A stretch of 64,000 nt of DNA from an uncultured Lachnospiraceae bacterium (lineage in GTDB: Bacteria > Bacillota > Clostridia > Lachnospirales > Lachnospiraceae), in NCBI GenBank assembly GCA_947564645.1, contig CANOCU010000010.1, forward strand, positions 1 to 64,000, given 5' to 3'. Below the pieces are notes generated by a model. That model saw only the letters and a program-made list of their open reading frames with translations. It did no database searches and was not told the DNA's origin. Positions 43,285 to 53,348 of the stretch are shown one piece after another. Numbering within the stretch: the first letter of the stretch is position 1; each line of letters starts with the position of its first letter. A program made the position numbers and the translations under genes.

Positions 43285-45270
43285 ATGAAAAAACATTACG
43301 AAAGATATTATGAAGTATTTCTTCTGCTGATCGCCGCCGCCCAGATTCTTTTCCTCGCTTATATGAATCTTATCGAGTCTCCGAACATGATAGACTATGA
43401 CGGCGCGAAGCTATACATGCATGCTATGGAAATGTGGAAAAACAGATCCTTCTTTCTTCCTGACTGGAAATATATCACCACCATGGAACTGGACTGCTCT
43501 CTACTTCTCGCCCTGCCTTTCTATGCAGTCTCTCACAACATTTTCCTCGCCTTTGGGTTGAGCAACCTTGTCATGATCAGCAGTTTTGTCGGTATCATCT
43601 ATGCCATTTTCTGTCATACGCCGTACCGCAGACACGCTCCCGCTGCCATTATTCTCGTGCTGACGCCTTATGCCTATGGGATGCTGGAATACTTTAACAT
43701 GATGTTCTTCAATGGCGCACAATATGTAATTAAGGTGATGCTGCCTCTGCTGTTTATCCTGCTGTTCACCGTTCCTGCGGGTAGAAGAAAAAGAACGGGA
43801 AATCTCTTGCTGCTTCTGGTCTATCTGCTGCTTCTTTTCCTTACTTCCATGTCCAGCGGCTTTTATGTGATGTTATGCGGTATCCTGCCCCTGCTCCTCT
43901 ATACAGGCTTCGATTTCCTATATCATCGAAAGACCGGAAAATATGGCAGATATCATCTCAGTATAGGCATTTTCAGTCTGACCGCCTTTGCGGCAGGATG
44001 CCTGGCCGGCAGAATGAGCGGCATCGTTGCCAGAGGCAATATTCTCTTCCTCACCAAACCGGAGAACTGGCAGTTAAATCTCAACGCCGTCTTCCTGGGA
44101 CTTTTTCAGGCCCTGGATGTCATCCCCTCGCAGGATATTCCGGCGCTCTCTCCCGACGGGATTCTGTACCTGCTTAGAATGCTGCTCCTGTTCCTGCTGC
44201 TTGCTGCCTGCGCCAGTCAAATATGTACCCTGTTTTGCCCGAGAGATATGGTAAACGTTGAATGTCTTCTGGCTCTCCTCCTACCCTGGAATTTGCTGAT
44301 CCTGCTTTTCATCGACACAAGATACAGCCCGGGAAACCTGACCATGGAATACCGTTATTATTTGATCGCCCTCATTCCTCTTATGCTGCTTCTTCCCATG
44401 CAGATTGAAAAATGGACCCGGCGTGCTGATCACCTGTTTCGCTCCTGCCTTTTCGCCCTCATCACAGTGTGTCTGCTTCTTCTCACAATCGGCAGTGACA
44501 GACGAATTCTGGAGAATCGGGAAAGCTCTCTGTATGCCAACGATATCTGTCAATATATAAACGGGCTCAGCCAGAACGCAGAGAGCGTCTTTTTTATCCC
44601 GGATGAAAAAACACCCGAAATCTGCCGTCTCCTGGATCCTGCACGCACTTACTGCGGATACAATGCCAATGACGGGCTTGTGATCTATGACTATTATCAG
44701 TCCTATATAGACAGGAGCAGTCACGGCGATCCTAATCTGATCCTGGTATACGAATGGGAAACACCCGATCTGTATCTTCCCGCTTATATAAGCTCCCACT
44801 ATGAAAAAATCGGAAAGGTCAGATGGTATGATGTGTACTATTCCCCCGTCAACCTTTTTGACGGCATCTCCGGGTTTTCCCCCTTCAGAGATACCGTTGA
44901 TTTCTTCTTCTCACCCGGCTATACAATAAATGCCGCTAATAGCTCTGTCAATGATGCAGGAGAACTGGAAGTAAACGGCAATGGGGAAGAAGCCGTTTGC
45001 AGCGGCGATCTTTCACCGGTATCAGGCACTTATGATATTACTTTGTCCTACGAAGAAAAGAAGAACGGCTCGCAGAGGCGCACCATTGGCGTTATGGAAA
45101 TATGGGATCATGAAGAAATCATAGCCTCGGCAAAATTACAATCCGGTCAGATTTCTGCCACCATAGAAAATCTTTCTGTTGCCGACAGGACACTCAGCAT
45201 TCATATAAGGATCGACCGCGGCGTATCATGCTATTTAAAGGCTTTACATTTTACAAAGCGGCACGCTTAA
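43285..45270 (+). CDS. Polytopic membrane protein, GT-C-like, with C-terminal beta domain
   Basis: 661-residue protein. After the first membrane segment comes the outer loop ESPNMIDYDGAKLYMHAMEMWKN with the aspartates expected of GT-C enzymes. About ten membrane segments follow, to residue 430. The rest is soluble: an alpha/beta part to about 545, then a Gly/Ser/Asn-rich beta region that looks like a small jelly-roll domain. The chosen ATG has GGAGGT upstream; the open frame begins 21 codons earlier. It is divergent to pseF and lies upstream of pseG. Transfer of a polyprenyl-phosphate sugar is inferred. Confidence 0.65.
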   Translation: MKKHYERYYEVFLLLIAAAQILFLAYMNLIESPNMIDYDGAKLYMHAMEMWKNRSFFLPDWKYITTMELDCSLLLALPFYAVSHNIFLAFGLSNLVMISSFVGIIYAIFCHTPYRRHAPAAIILVLTPYAYGMLEYFNMMFFNGAQYVIKVMLPLLFILLFTVPAGRRKRTGNLLLLLVYLLLLFLTSMSSGFYVMLCGILPLLLYTGFDFLYHRKTGKYGRYHLSIGIFSLTAFAAGCLAGRMSGIVARGNILFLTKPENWQLNLNAVFLGLFQALDVIPSQDIPALSPDGILYLLRMLLLFLLLAACASQICTLFCPRDMVNVECLLALLLPWNLLILLFIDTRYSPGNLTMEYRYYLIALIPLMLLLPMQIEKWTRRADHLFRSCLFALITVCLLLLTIGSDRRILENRESSLYANDICQYINGLSQNAESVFFIPDEKTPEICRLLDPARTYCGYNANDGLVIYDYYQSYIDRSSHGDPNLILVYEWETPDLYLPAYISSHYEKIGKVRWYDVYYSPVNLFDGISGFSPFRDTVDFFFSPGYTINAANSSVNDAGELEVNGNGEEAVCSGDLSPVSGTYDITLSYEEKKNGSQRRTIGVMEIWDHEEIIASAKLQSGQISATIENLSVADRTLSIHIRIDRGVSCYLKALHFTKRHA

Positions 45271-45419
45271 CCTGTTTCCTGCTTTTTTACACTTGACTTT
45301 TTCTGAAAAAATCAGCACAATAAATGCATTGACAGCAGACGATTCCAACGATACAGGCAGTCGCCAGGATCATGCAGGCATGGCTCTGGCTCATTGCCCG
45401 CAGAGTAAAGGATATACGC

Positions 45420-46589
45420 ATGACTGATATTTACTTTAGAACAGATGGAAACAGTGAGATTGCAACCGGACACCTTGTGAGATGTCTCGCTATCGCGCGT
45501 GCCTGCGCCAAAAAAGGCGCAGCTGTTAAGTTCATCGTATCCGATCAGGAAAGTCTTGCTCTCTTAGAAGAGCGCTTTTGCTCATCCCGGGAATTTGAAG
45601 TCTTCTGCCTTAACCGCTGCTACAGGGAAATATCGTCAGAAACGTCTGCGCTGCTATCCTGTCTCTCTGCGGATATGCACACTGAGCACAGCAACTCTGC
45701 CCAGAATGGTTCCTGCAGGAAACCATGGCTTTTCATAGATTCCTATTATGCCAGCATAACCTATTTCGAAGCTCTGCGCCCCTATTTCCGAACAGCCTAC
45801 CTGGATGATCTTAGAAATCTTGACTGCGCCGTGGATCTGGTGATCAACTATGACACTGCCAGGGACTGCCCCGCCTATGCCAATGCTGCCCGCAAGCTTT
45901 TGGGAATACAGTACACACCTCTTCGAGAGCAGTTTTGTACTCCCTCCTATGAAGTCCGCCAAAAGGCCGGCCACGTGCTGTTCTCTACAGGCGGCACCGA
46001 TCCTTACCGGGTGGCGGAATCCCTGTTGCGAATCATCTACGATGATCTTCCTGACAAATCCCGTACACCGCTGCAGTCCGCTGTACATGACTGGTCAGAT
46101 CCATATAGCATTCAGGATAAATCTACACTGCAGGCCATGCAGTATCATATTCTGACCAGCAGGGCAAATACCCGCTATGCGGCGCTGGCTGCCCTGGCAC
46201 AGGCCCACCCGCAGATTCAGATTCATACCAATGTAAGCAACGTGGCTGCTCTGATGGCCGTCTGCGATCTGGCTGTCTCTGCCGGTGGCACTACCCTGTG
46301 TGAACTCTGTGCAGTAGGCGTTCCCTCTGTCAGCTATCTGATGGCCGAGAACCAGCGTATCGCCGTAGAGACTTATGCCACACTAAACCTGATCCCCTGT
46401 GCCGGCGATATCCGCCCCGCTTCCATGCAGGATCTGCCCTCTGCAGCCGATACGCTGCGCCACATTCTTGACTTCCTCCTGCATATGGCACAGGATCCTT
46501 CTGCACGCGCCGCCGCATCTTCCGCTATGAGAAACCTGCACGACGGCGCAGGCGCAGACCGGATCGCCGCAGCGCTCCTGCAGGGATAA
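45420..46589 (+). CDS. pseG: UDP-2,4-diacetamido-trideoxy-altropyranose hydrolase, PseG
   Basis: 390-residue GT-B-like hydrolase that removes UDP from the PseH product before PseI. The start IYFRTDGNSEIATGHLVRCLAIA contains the family's catalytic His region (GH). LLGIQYTPLREQF, VLFSTGGTDP, HTNVSNVAALMAVCDLAVSAGGTTLCELCAVGVP complete the family pattern. It is longer than Campylobacter PseG by an extra loop near residues 85-105. The ATG at 45420 with a weak AAAGGA site fits the conserved N-terminus; the frame is open 16 codons further up. It converges on the minus-strand operon. Confidence 0.9.
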   Translation: MTDIYFRTDGNSEIATGHLVRCLAIARACAKKGAAVKFIVSDQESLALLEERFCSSREFEVFCLNRCYREISSETSALLSCLSADMHTEHSNSAQNGSCRKPWLFIDSYYASITYFEALRPYFRTAYLDDLRNLDCAVDLVINYDTARDCPAYANAARKLLGIQYTPLREQFCTPSYEVRQKAGHVLFSTGGTDPYRVAESLLRIIYDDLPDKSRTPLQSAVHDWSDPYSIQDKSTLQAMQYHILTSRANTRYAALAALAQAHPQIQIHTNVSNVAALMAVCDLAVSAGGTTLCELCAVGVPSVSYLMAENQRIAVETYATLNLIPCAGDIRPASMQDLPSAADTLRHILDFLLHMAQDPSARAAASSAMRNLHDGAGADRIAAALLQG

Positions 46590-46601
46590 ACCACCCGGCA
46601 G

Positions 46602-48821
46602 TTATGACGCGTCTTTTCGTCTATGCCACAGCCGCCACCCGGCCGCTGCCACCGTCAGCGCCGAAATAAGATTGGCCGCAAGAAAAAGGGGCACCCTTCC
46701 GTAGCGCACATAGACGCTGTGCTCTGCGCCGTCTCCAAGCGTATCAATCCGTATCCGTCCCCCTTCTCCCTGAATAATCTCAATGCTGCTGCCCTTTTCA
46801 TCAAAGGCACGATAACCGAGATAATTCTGGATCGGCAGTTCGATATAGCAGTCTTCTTCCATGGCAGTATAAGTCACCACGGCCTTCGTTCCCTTTTTTT
46901 CATAATTATGGACCGCTACCCCATCCAAATCCGAGGTGATCACATTGGTGACCAGTTTATCATCCGAAACGCCGTCCATCCGCCACTCATGCGGATAAAA
47001 AAGCCCGATATTTGCCGCCATCTTACTCTCATGCCCCTTGGAGGCTACCGCTTCCGCGTTCGCATAGGGCATATGGATATTATCGGTAGGCACGGATACG
47101 ATCACCAACAGATTAAGTCCTACTAACAGCGTAAAGATATGATTCCGGTATGGTTTCAGGATCCGTGACTGTGCCAGGCCGATCACACCCACAAACATGA
47201 TGCAGGCAGACGCCGGCCCAAGAAAGCGCCACGGAAACTGTATCATCGTTACAATATTCTCAAACAGGTCATTCGCGAGAAGCGCCCTGTTCGGGAAGTA
47301 GCCGGTGATCATATAGGTGAAGAAAAATCCCGATGCGAGCAGATACGCCAGATATCTGTCCATATCCGACCGCCTCTCCTGTCTTTCGCACAGAAGTCTG
47401 ATCACACCGATCCCCACACAGCCAAACAGCGCAAGCCCAAGAGAAAAGTACTGCTTATGATACAGACTGATGCTCTGCGTCAGATTAGACGGATTGATGG
47501 ACTGCTCGAAATAACCGCTCCACCGAAGCACCTCCGTGCTCAGATTTCCCTTGAAATAATATACCATAAAGGGAACCAGATACCATAAATTCAGCAGTAT
47601 TGTAACACCCATCGCCTTACCGATCTCCAGATATCTCTTTTCCTTCAAAATGCGTACAGACCATATAAGCGCTGTGATCACGCAAAAAACCGCCACAAAC
47701 ATTGCGCTTAAAACATGGCTCTGCAGAACGCCGCTAAATCCGATCACCAAGAAATACCATCTTTTGCGGTCTCCCAGAATCACATGATACAATCCCGCGA
47801 TCACAAGCGGCCAGAAGATCAATGCCAGGATCTCCCCCAGATCACCTCTGGAAAAAATATTGGTGAAGCGATAAGGCATCAGGGTATACAATACCACAGA
47901 CAAGATCACGCTTCTTCTGGAACTGCACATCGATTTCACCGCCGTATAGGCACAGACTGCAGAGGACAGATTCGCCAGGAATATCAGAGTTTTATAAGAA
48001 AGCGCCAGAGATACCCTGCAGATTCTTAAGAATGCTCCAATATAAAGAAACAGATACGGGTACATGGCATTCAGATAGCCGTTTCCCTTAAGGCCATCCG
48101 GCAGGATATTGACCGGAACCTGTCCGTCCAGGATCCCGTCCTTCAAACCTTCCAGCCGCGCCAGATGATAACACAGATCGTCTCCGTTATAGAGATAAGT
48201 CTGCATCATCGGAGTGGTCGCCAACAGCGCCACACCGAGAATAATGCTATAGTCCACAAGCTGCCGTTCACTAAACCGTCGATCCGACCTGTTCAGGTAC
48301 CACCAAAGCAGAATACTACACGCCACAAACAGAACCATAAAAAAATAAGTATCCGCATAAAACATCGTATACGGCGCCAAGCAAAGCTCCTTGATCGTCA
48401 GCTCCCCGCTGCCGCTGTAATTGATCTTAAGCTGCAGCTGCTTGACATCCTTCGACAGGGTAAAATCGACTGTCATTTGCGTTTTATCCGGATCCAGTGT
48501 CCATCCGGCTATCTTTCTGCCCTGCTCCCACAACTCCAGTGTAGAGCCTTCCGTCTCTGCCAGATAGCGAAGATCTACCGTATAGCCGCCCCTGTTGATA
48601 ACATATTGCAGCGTATTCGCCACCGTTCCGTTCCTGGCCACCGCATCCCGAATCACAAGCGCGTACTCCGAATCGACCACCCCCACCGAATGCTGAAGCT
48701 CAGATCCCTTGTATACAAGTGGGCTTTTGCCTTCATCTCCCAGCCAGATCAGCAGTGTAATAAGGCATACCACTACAATGTAGACTGCTTTACCCTTCCA
48801 TGACATTTCCCTTGTCTGCAT
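46602..48821 (-). CDS. Large GT-C-like membrane protein (PTPS-related/YfhO-like)
   Basis: 739-residue membrane protein. After a first membrane segment there is an outer beta-rich domain (about 40-150), then ten or more membrane segments. The key outer loop is YLYNGDDLCYHLARLEGLKDGI with a double aspartate, followed by GNGYLNAMYPYLFLYIGA and FSRGDLGEILALIFWP. I associate this arrangement with the 6-pyruvoyl-tetrahydropterin-synthase-related membrane family and YfhO, both GT-C-like. A second outer domain (about 620-705) precedes the last membrane segment. It is the last gene of the pseB-pseC-GT2 operon. Confidence 0.7.
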   Translation of the reverse strand: MQTREMSWKGKAVYIVVVCLITLLIWLGDEGKSPLVYKGSELQHSVGVVDSEYALVIRDAVARNGTVANTLQYVINRGGYTVDLRYLAETEGSTLELWEQGRKIAGWTLDPDKTQMTVDFTLSKDVKQLQLKINYSGSGELTIKELCLAPYTMFYADTYFFMVLFVACSILLWWYLNRSDRRFSERQLVDYSIILGVALLATTPMMQTYLYNGDDLCYHLARLEGLKDGILDGQVPVNILPDGLKGNGYLNAMYPYLFLYIGAFLRICRVSLALSYKTLIFLANLSSAVCAYTAVKSMCSSRRSVILSVVLYTLMPYRFTNIFSRGDLGEILALIFWPLVIAGLYHVILGDRKRWYFLVIGFSGVLQSHVLSAMFVAVFCVITALIWSVRILKEKRYLEIGKAMGVTILLNLWYLVPFMVYYFKGNLSTEVLRWSGYFEQSINPSNLTQSISLYHKQYFSLGLALFGCVGIGVIRLLCERQERRSDMDRYLAYLLASGFFFTYMITGYFPNRALLANDLFENIVTMIQFPWRFLGPASACIMFVGVIGLAQSRILKPYRNHIFTLLVGLNLLVIVSVPTDNIHMPYANAEAVASKGHESKMAANIGLFYPHEWRMDGVSDDKLVTNVITSDLDGVAVHNYEKKGTKAVVTYTAMEEDCYIELPIQNYLGYRAFDEKGSSIEIIQGEGGRIRIDTLGDGAEHSVYVRYGRVPLFLAANLISALTVAAAGWRLWHRRKDAS

Positions 48822-48852
48822 AAATCTTCCTCTTACAATCTTATATTTTTGT

Positions 48853-49896
48853 CTATTTCCCGGCTCTCTGCCCGGAAATCCTCTTTCGCAGATTGCGATA
48901 CCCCCACAGTAGCTTATAATATACGATAAAACGAAGCGTGGAGGCCATCTGCATCCGCACCAGCTTCTTCTCCTCCGCTCCCATCCGCTCCCGGTAATAT
49001 CTGTTCTCCTGGAAATCCGGGAAGGTCTCCCGCATCTCCTGCCCCAGCTTCCTCACGAAACCATAGCGGACGGGCCGCACGCCCTGCATATAAGTAAAAA
49101 GCGTATTGACATAGAAGAGCGTTGCAAAACAAAACTCCAGTTCCGGGCGGTATTTTTCCAGGTAGTCATACTCCACGGCCTCCCGCAGCATGATACGCCC
49201 GGCCTCCATGCGGTCCTCGCATCTGCGCGTCGTGATCGTATGCACCGTGGAAGTGTCATGCTGATAATAGTAATACAGCGGTTCCTCGATGTACTCAAAA
49301 TGGCGGGCCCGCAGCATCCAGGAATTGGCCAGCGCATTATCCTCATAGAAGATACCGGTCGGAAAACGGCTCGGATGATCAATCACGATCTCCCGGCGGT
49401 ACACCTTCACCACCAGACTGCCGCCATCCAGAAGCAGAGAACGATACTTATCCTCATCCAGTATCCCCGTCTGTTCCGGCTTATTATTGTGCACTACCTG
49501 CCCGAGCTTCATGCTGTGCTCTCCGGTCAGATGATAATCACAGCCCACCAGATCGGCCCCCGTCTCTTCCCCTCTGCCGATCAGACGCTCATAGAAATCC
49601 GGCGTGATCCAGTCGTCACTGTCGATAAACCCGATCCATTCCCCCTGCGCCGCCGCCATACCGATATTCTTGGCGCCGCCCTGCTTCTGGTTGACTTCCG
49701 AATGAATGGCGCGAAACTTCTCCGGGTAACGCCTCCGGTAATCCTGGAGGATCTCCCAGGAGTTGTCCGTAGAGCAGTCATCCACCGCAATGATCTCATA
49801 ATCCTCTATGGTCTGCGCCACGAGAGAATTCAGACAGTATTCTAATTTGCCGTCAGCCGCCATGTTATAGACAGGCACGATAATGGAAAGCTTCAT
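48853..49896 (-). CDS. GT2 glycosyltransferase
   Basis: 347-residue GT-A glycosyltransferase of family 2 without membrane segments. IIVPVYNMA, AVDDCSTDNSWEIL, QGGAKNIGMAAAQGEWIGFIDSDDW (DxD) and the later FYEDNALANSWMLRA are the usual GT2 positions. The start at 49896 (MKLSIIVPVYN) with GGGGG upstream is preferred to one seven codons earlier. It lies between pseC and the GT-C-like gene. Donor unknown. Confidence 0.9.
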   Translation of the reverse strand: MKLSIIVPVYNMAADGKLEYCLNSLVAQTIEDYEIIAVDDCSTDNSWEILQDYRRRYPEKFRAIHSEVNQKQGGAKNIGMAAAQGEWIGFIDSDDWITPDFYERLIGRGEETGADLVGCDYHLTGEHSMKLGQVVHNNKPEQTGILDEDKYRSLLLDGGSLVVKVYRREIVIDHPSRFPTGIFYEDNALANSWMLRARHFEYIEEPLYYYYQHDTSTVHTITTRRCEDRMEAGRIMLREAVEYDYLEKYRPELEFCFATLFYVNTLFTYMQGVRPVRYGFVRKLGQEMRETFPDFQENRYYRERMGAEEKKLVRMQMASTLRFIVYYKLLWGYRNLRKRISGQRAGK

Positions 49897-49978
49897 TCTA
49901 ACCCCCATGCATAGCACAAACCAACTTGTGATATCACTTACAGTAATCGAAATTTCTAATGCCGTTACCTATAGCAAT

Positions 49979-51175
49979 CTATTTCTTCTCATAATAGAGG
50001 GCAATCTTCGTCACCGCCTCAATCACACTCTCCACATCCTCATCTGTCATGGCGTAATAGAGCGGAAGCGACAGAATCTCCTCATACAGCTTCTCCGCAT
50101 TCGGACACAGCCCCTTCCGATACCCCAGTTTCTCATAGTACGGAAAATAATAGGTCGGAATATAGTGCACATTACAGCATACATTCTCCGCCGCCAACGC
50201 CTCGAAGAACTGCTTCCTGTCGATGGTCAGTCTCTCCGGCACGATACGCAGGATATAGAGATGTCTTGTCGTATCCGAGTCCGGAATCTCCTTCTGCACG
50301 AAAAGCATCGGCAGCCTGCCAAACGCCTCATCATATTTGGCCACGATCTCTTTTCTTCTCTGCCTGAAAAGCGGCAGCTTATCCAGCTGGCTGATGAGCA
50401 GCGCCGCCTGCATATCCGTCATGCGGTAATTATAACCCAAAGCCACCTGCTCATAATACCAGGCGCCGTCCGGTTCGTGCTCCATCTGCGCCTCGTCCCT
50501 CGTGATCCCATGGGCGCGGTATAGAAGCAGCTTCTTATATAAAGTCTCGTCATTGGTCAGCACCGCGCCGCCCTCGCCCCCGGTCACGGTCTTTACCGGG
50601 TGGAAGCTGAACGTCGTCATATCGGAAACGGAGCCGTTGGCCCTGCCCTTATAGGTCGTGCCGATCACGTGGGCGCCGTCCTCGATCAGTGTAAGCCCAT
50701 GTTTTCTGCAGATTTCCATGATCCGGTCAAGTTCCACGGACTGTCCTGTATAATCCACAACCACCACAGCCTTCGTCTTCTTCGTAATGGCCGCCTCCAC
50801 CTTATCCGGATCGATATTGTAAGTCTCCGGATCGATATCGGCAAATACCGGTCTGGCCCCACAGTAGAGTGCGCAGTTAGCCGATGCCGCGAAGGTCATG
50901 GGCGTGGTGATCACCTCATCCCCCGCACCGACGCCTGCCGCCATCGCCGCCATATGCAGGGCCGCCGTGCCGTTGCTGCACACCACCGCATACCGCGCAC
51001 CGGTCAGCCGGCAGAGCTTTTCCTCCAACTCCCCGATCTTCGGTCCGCAGGTCAGGTTGTCGCTTTTCATGACCTCCACCACGGCCTGAATATCGGCGTC
51101 GTCAATATACTGATGCCCATAATATATTTTCGTCTCTCTGACGGGCGCGCCGCCCTCGATCGCCGGTTTCTTCAT
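49979..51175 (-). CDS. pseC: UDP-4-amino-4,6-dideoxy-AltNAc aminotransferase, PseC
   Basis: 398-residue DegT-family PLP aminotransferase, second step of pseudaminic acid synthesis. PseC-typical features are YYGHQYIDDADIQAVVEVM, GPKIGELEEKL, CSNGTAALHMA, the PLP aspartate in LIEDGAHVIGTTYKG, the PLP lysine in SFHPVKTVTGGEGGAV, and YNYRMTDMQAALL. The start was moved to the ATG at 51175 (MKKPAIEGG), as the 16 codons before it look like leader. It follows pseB after 123 bases. Confidence 0.92.
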   Translation of the reverse strand: MKKPAIEGGAPVRETKIYYGHQYIDDADIQAVVEVMKSDNLTCGPKIGELEEKLCRLTGARYAVVCSNGTAALHMAAMAAGVGAGDEVITTPMTFAASANCALYCGARPVFADIDPETYNIDPDKVEAAITKKTKAVVVVDYTGQSVELDRIMEICRKHGLTLIEDGAHVIGTTYKGRANGSVSDMTTFSFHPVKTVTGGEGGAVLTNDETLYKKLLLYRAHGITRDEAQMEHEPDGAWYYEQVALGYNYRMTDMQAALLISQLDKLPLFRQRRKEIVAKYDEAFGRLPMLFVQKEIPDSDTTRHLYILRIVPERLTIDRKQFFEALAAENVCCNVHYIPTYYFPYYEKLGYRKGLCPNAEKLYEEILSLPLYYAMTDEDVESVIEAVTKIALYYEKK

Positions 51176-51298
51176 TCCCCTTCTCTTCCTTTCTCCAGAA
51201 AAGGGACATGCACCTCCATGCATGCCCCCTGTTATCTTCCCGCACGCTCACCTTGCAGGCCGTCCGTATTCCCTGTCGTCCTGCCCTGGCTCACTATG

Positions 51299-52294
51299 CT
51301 ATTTCTCCAGTTCCACTCCCGCAAGCAGCTCACGAATATCCTCCACCGACAGCCATTCCTTATTCGTACCGGAGCTGTAGGAGAATCCTTCTTCCACCTT
51401 CCTGCCGCTTAAATCCGGCTTCTGTCTGTTATTCCACGTCATCTGCGGATATACGATAAAGTGCTTGTCATACTCATACGTGGTAAAGGAATCCTCGGTC
51501 GTCACCATGATCTCATGCAGCTTCTCCCCCGGACGGATACCGGTCTCCCTGATGCCGCATCCCGGCAGCATGGCCTCCGCCAGATCCGTGATCTTAAAGG
51601 AAGGAATCTTGCTGATAAAAGTCTCCCCGCCGGTGGCTTCTGCAAGAGCCTTGATGACAAGCTCCACTCCCTGCGTCAGGCTGATCCAGAAACGGGTCAT
51701 CCGCACATCCGTGATCGGCAGCTCCTTCGCTCCCTCCCTGATCAGCTTGTGGAAGAAGGGAATCACAGATCCCCTGCTGCCTGCCACATTTCCGTAACGC
51801 ACGATGGAAAAATTGATATCCTTCACACCGGCATAAGCGTTGGCCGCCACAAACAGTTTGTCCGATACAAGCTTCGTGCCGCCGTACAGATTCACCGGAT
51901 TGACCGCCTTATCCGTAGACAGCGCCACCACCTTATGAACGCCGCTGTCCAGCGCCGCGTCGATCACATTCATGGCGCCATGGATGTTCGTCTTGATCGC
52001 CTCGTTGGGATTGTATTCGCAAGCCGGAACCTGCTTTAGCGCCGCCGCATGAATGATATAGTCCACACCCTCGCAGGCTCTGCGCAGACGCTCCACATCC
52101 CGCACATCACCGATGAAGAACCGCAGCTTGTCCGCAAACTCCTTAAACTCTTCCGCCATCATCCACTGCTTAAATTCATCTCTTGAGTATATAATGATCT
52201 TCTTCGGTTCGTAATGGGTCAGCACGTATCTGGTAAAGCATTTACCAAAGGAACCTGTGCCGCCGGTGATCAGTATCGTTTTATCTTTTAACAT
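51299..52294 (-). CDS. pseB: UDP-GlcNAc 4,6-dehydratase (5-inverting), PseB
   Basis: 331-residue soluble SDR enzyme, first step of pseudaminic acid synthesis. NAD loop ITGGTGSFGKCF, the PseB-type YSRDEFKQW, HAAALKQVPACEYNP, STDKAVNPVNLYGGTKLVSDKL (active-site Asp-Lys and Tyr-Lys) and GSRGSVIPFFHKL are all present. The ATG at 52294 has GGAGG and matches the usual start; the open frame runs 49 codons further up into the promoter region and was rejected. First gene of a minus-strand operon with a strong promoter at 52380-52408. Confidence 0.94.
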   Translation of the reverse strand: MLKDKTILITGGTGSFGKCFTRYVLTHYEPKKIIIYSRDEFKQWMMAEEFKEFADKLRFFIGDVRDVERLRRACEGVDYIIHAAALKQVPACEYNPNEAIKTNIHGAMNVIDAALDSGVHKVVALSTDKAVNPVNLYGGTKLVSDKLFVAANAYAGVKDINFSIVRYGNVAGSRGSVIPFFHKLIREGAKELPITDVRMTRFWISLTQGVELVIKALAEATGGETFISKIPSFKITDLAEAMLPGCGIRETGIRPGEKLHEIMVTTEDSFTTYEYDKHFIVYPQMTWNNRQKPDLSGRKVEEGFSYSSGTNKEWLSVEDIRELLAGVELEK

Positions 52295-52379
52295 GCATCT
52301 TCCTCCGAAATTGTTTCTGCCGTCAGCGCAGCAAGTACGCAAAGCTGCTGCCATAGGTGTTTTCTTTCCGACGCCCCTT

Positions 52380-52408
52380 AGTATACCATAGGAATTTCGT
52401 GTTTGCAA
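52380..52408 (-). promoter_or_regulatory. Promoter of the pseB operon
   Basis: Minus strand TTGCAA (52403-52408), 17-base spacer, TATACT (52380-52385), 86 bases before the pseB ATG, close to the sigma-A consensus. No copy of the shared motif is seen here. Confidence 0.78.
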
Positions 52409-52415
52409 TGTATGC

Positions 52416-53348
52416 TTATATTCCCTGTGCCGCTGCGGCATATTCTTTCTTCGTACATCCGGTCAGACGGATGATCTGCGCTTCCTCAAGCCCTTCCTTT
52501 TTCATCCGGCTGATAATGCCCAGTCTCTCTTCCTTTTTTCCTTTTTTGATCCCTTTTTCTATTCCTTCTTTCTTCCCGTTTCTTCTCTCTTCTTCCATTA
52601 AATCATTAAATGCTTTACACATGGGCACTTCTCCCTTCTTCATTCTTCTCACAAGACTCTTTACATTCAGATGTGCCGCGATCGCCAGTTCCGTTTCCGG
52701 GCTGAGCCTTGTAAACTCATCTGTTTGCAGAAGCTCTCTCAGCTTCTTCTTGTCCTGCCTGCACTGCATAGCCTGAAAGAACTGTTTCAGATCCGTCGTA
52801 TGCTCCTCCACCCTCACAAAATCGGCTTCCAGCAAAGAGAATCCATAGTCGTTTACCCCGTCTCCCCGCCATGCTGCACTCTCCGATGTCTGAAACATCT
52901 CTGCCAGCCTGCGCCTTCCTTCCCAGTGTCCCTCTCCCAGGTACAGCACCACCGTTATCGTCGGGATCAGGAACTCATCTTCTTTTATTCTACTCTTCCG
53001 TTCATGATAATTCTCAAAGTCTTCCTCTTTCAGATGCTGTTTATACAGAATTCTGATCTGATACTCATACTCGCACGCATCATATACCATGATCCTCTCT
53101 GGCATACTGTAGTCAGTTTCCGTTTCAAGCTCCACTCCATAGTAAATTCCCCGCTTCGTATCCTCCATCAGAACATTCCTGTTCTTCTGCCCATAGGCCG
53201 CTGCAAGCGCCGGAAAATCTCTCTTTCTCTGAACGAGATTTTCCGGCAAAAGTACTTTCCTGCCTTCATACAGATGAAGATTCATCAACTCTGCAAAACG
53301 CTCTCTGTCTGCAAAAAACATCCTGCCCGTATTATCTTTCTTTCCCAT
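52416..53348 (-). CDS. Rpn-family nuclease/transposase-like protein
   Basis: 310-residue protein of the Rpn (recombination-promoting nuclease, PD-(D/E)XK) type common as scattered copies in Lachnospiraceae. The N-terminus MGKKDNTGRMFFADRERFAELMN is the usual opening. KRGIYYGVELETETDY and IPTITVVLYLGEGHWEG are core strands, and the C-terminus has the typical basic GKKEGIEKGIKKGKKEER stretch. The nuclease residues are not obvious to me. The ATG at 53348 has AAGGAG; an upstream extension of 66 codons is rejected. Own consensus promoter. It separates the glycan locus from the tetrapyrrole operon. Confidence 0.8.
   Translation of the reverse strand: MGKKDNTGRMFFADRERFAELMNLHLYEGRKVLLPENLVQRKRDFPALAAAYGQKNRNVLMEDTKRGIYYGVELETETDYSMPERIMVYDACEYEYQIRILYKQHLKEEDFENYHERKSRIKEDEFLIPTITVVLYLGEGHWEGRRRLAEMFQTSESAAWRGDGVNDYGFSLLEADFVRVEEHTTDLKQFFQAMQCRQDKKKLRELLQTDEFTRLSPETELAIAAHLNVKSLVRRMKKGEVPMCKAFNDLMEEERRNGKKEGIEKGIKKGKKEERLGIISRMKKEGLEEAQIIRLTGCTKKEYAAAAQGI

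Noticed and set aside
51299..52441. Longer pseB start
   Set aside because: The first 49 codons cover the -10/-35 region and a Cys/Arg-rich peptide with no family match; ATG 52294 has GGAGG.
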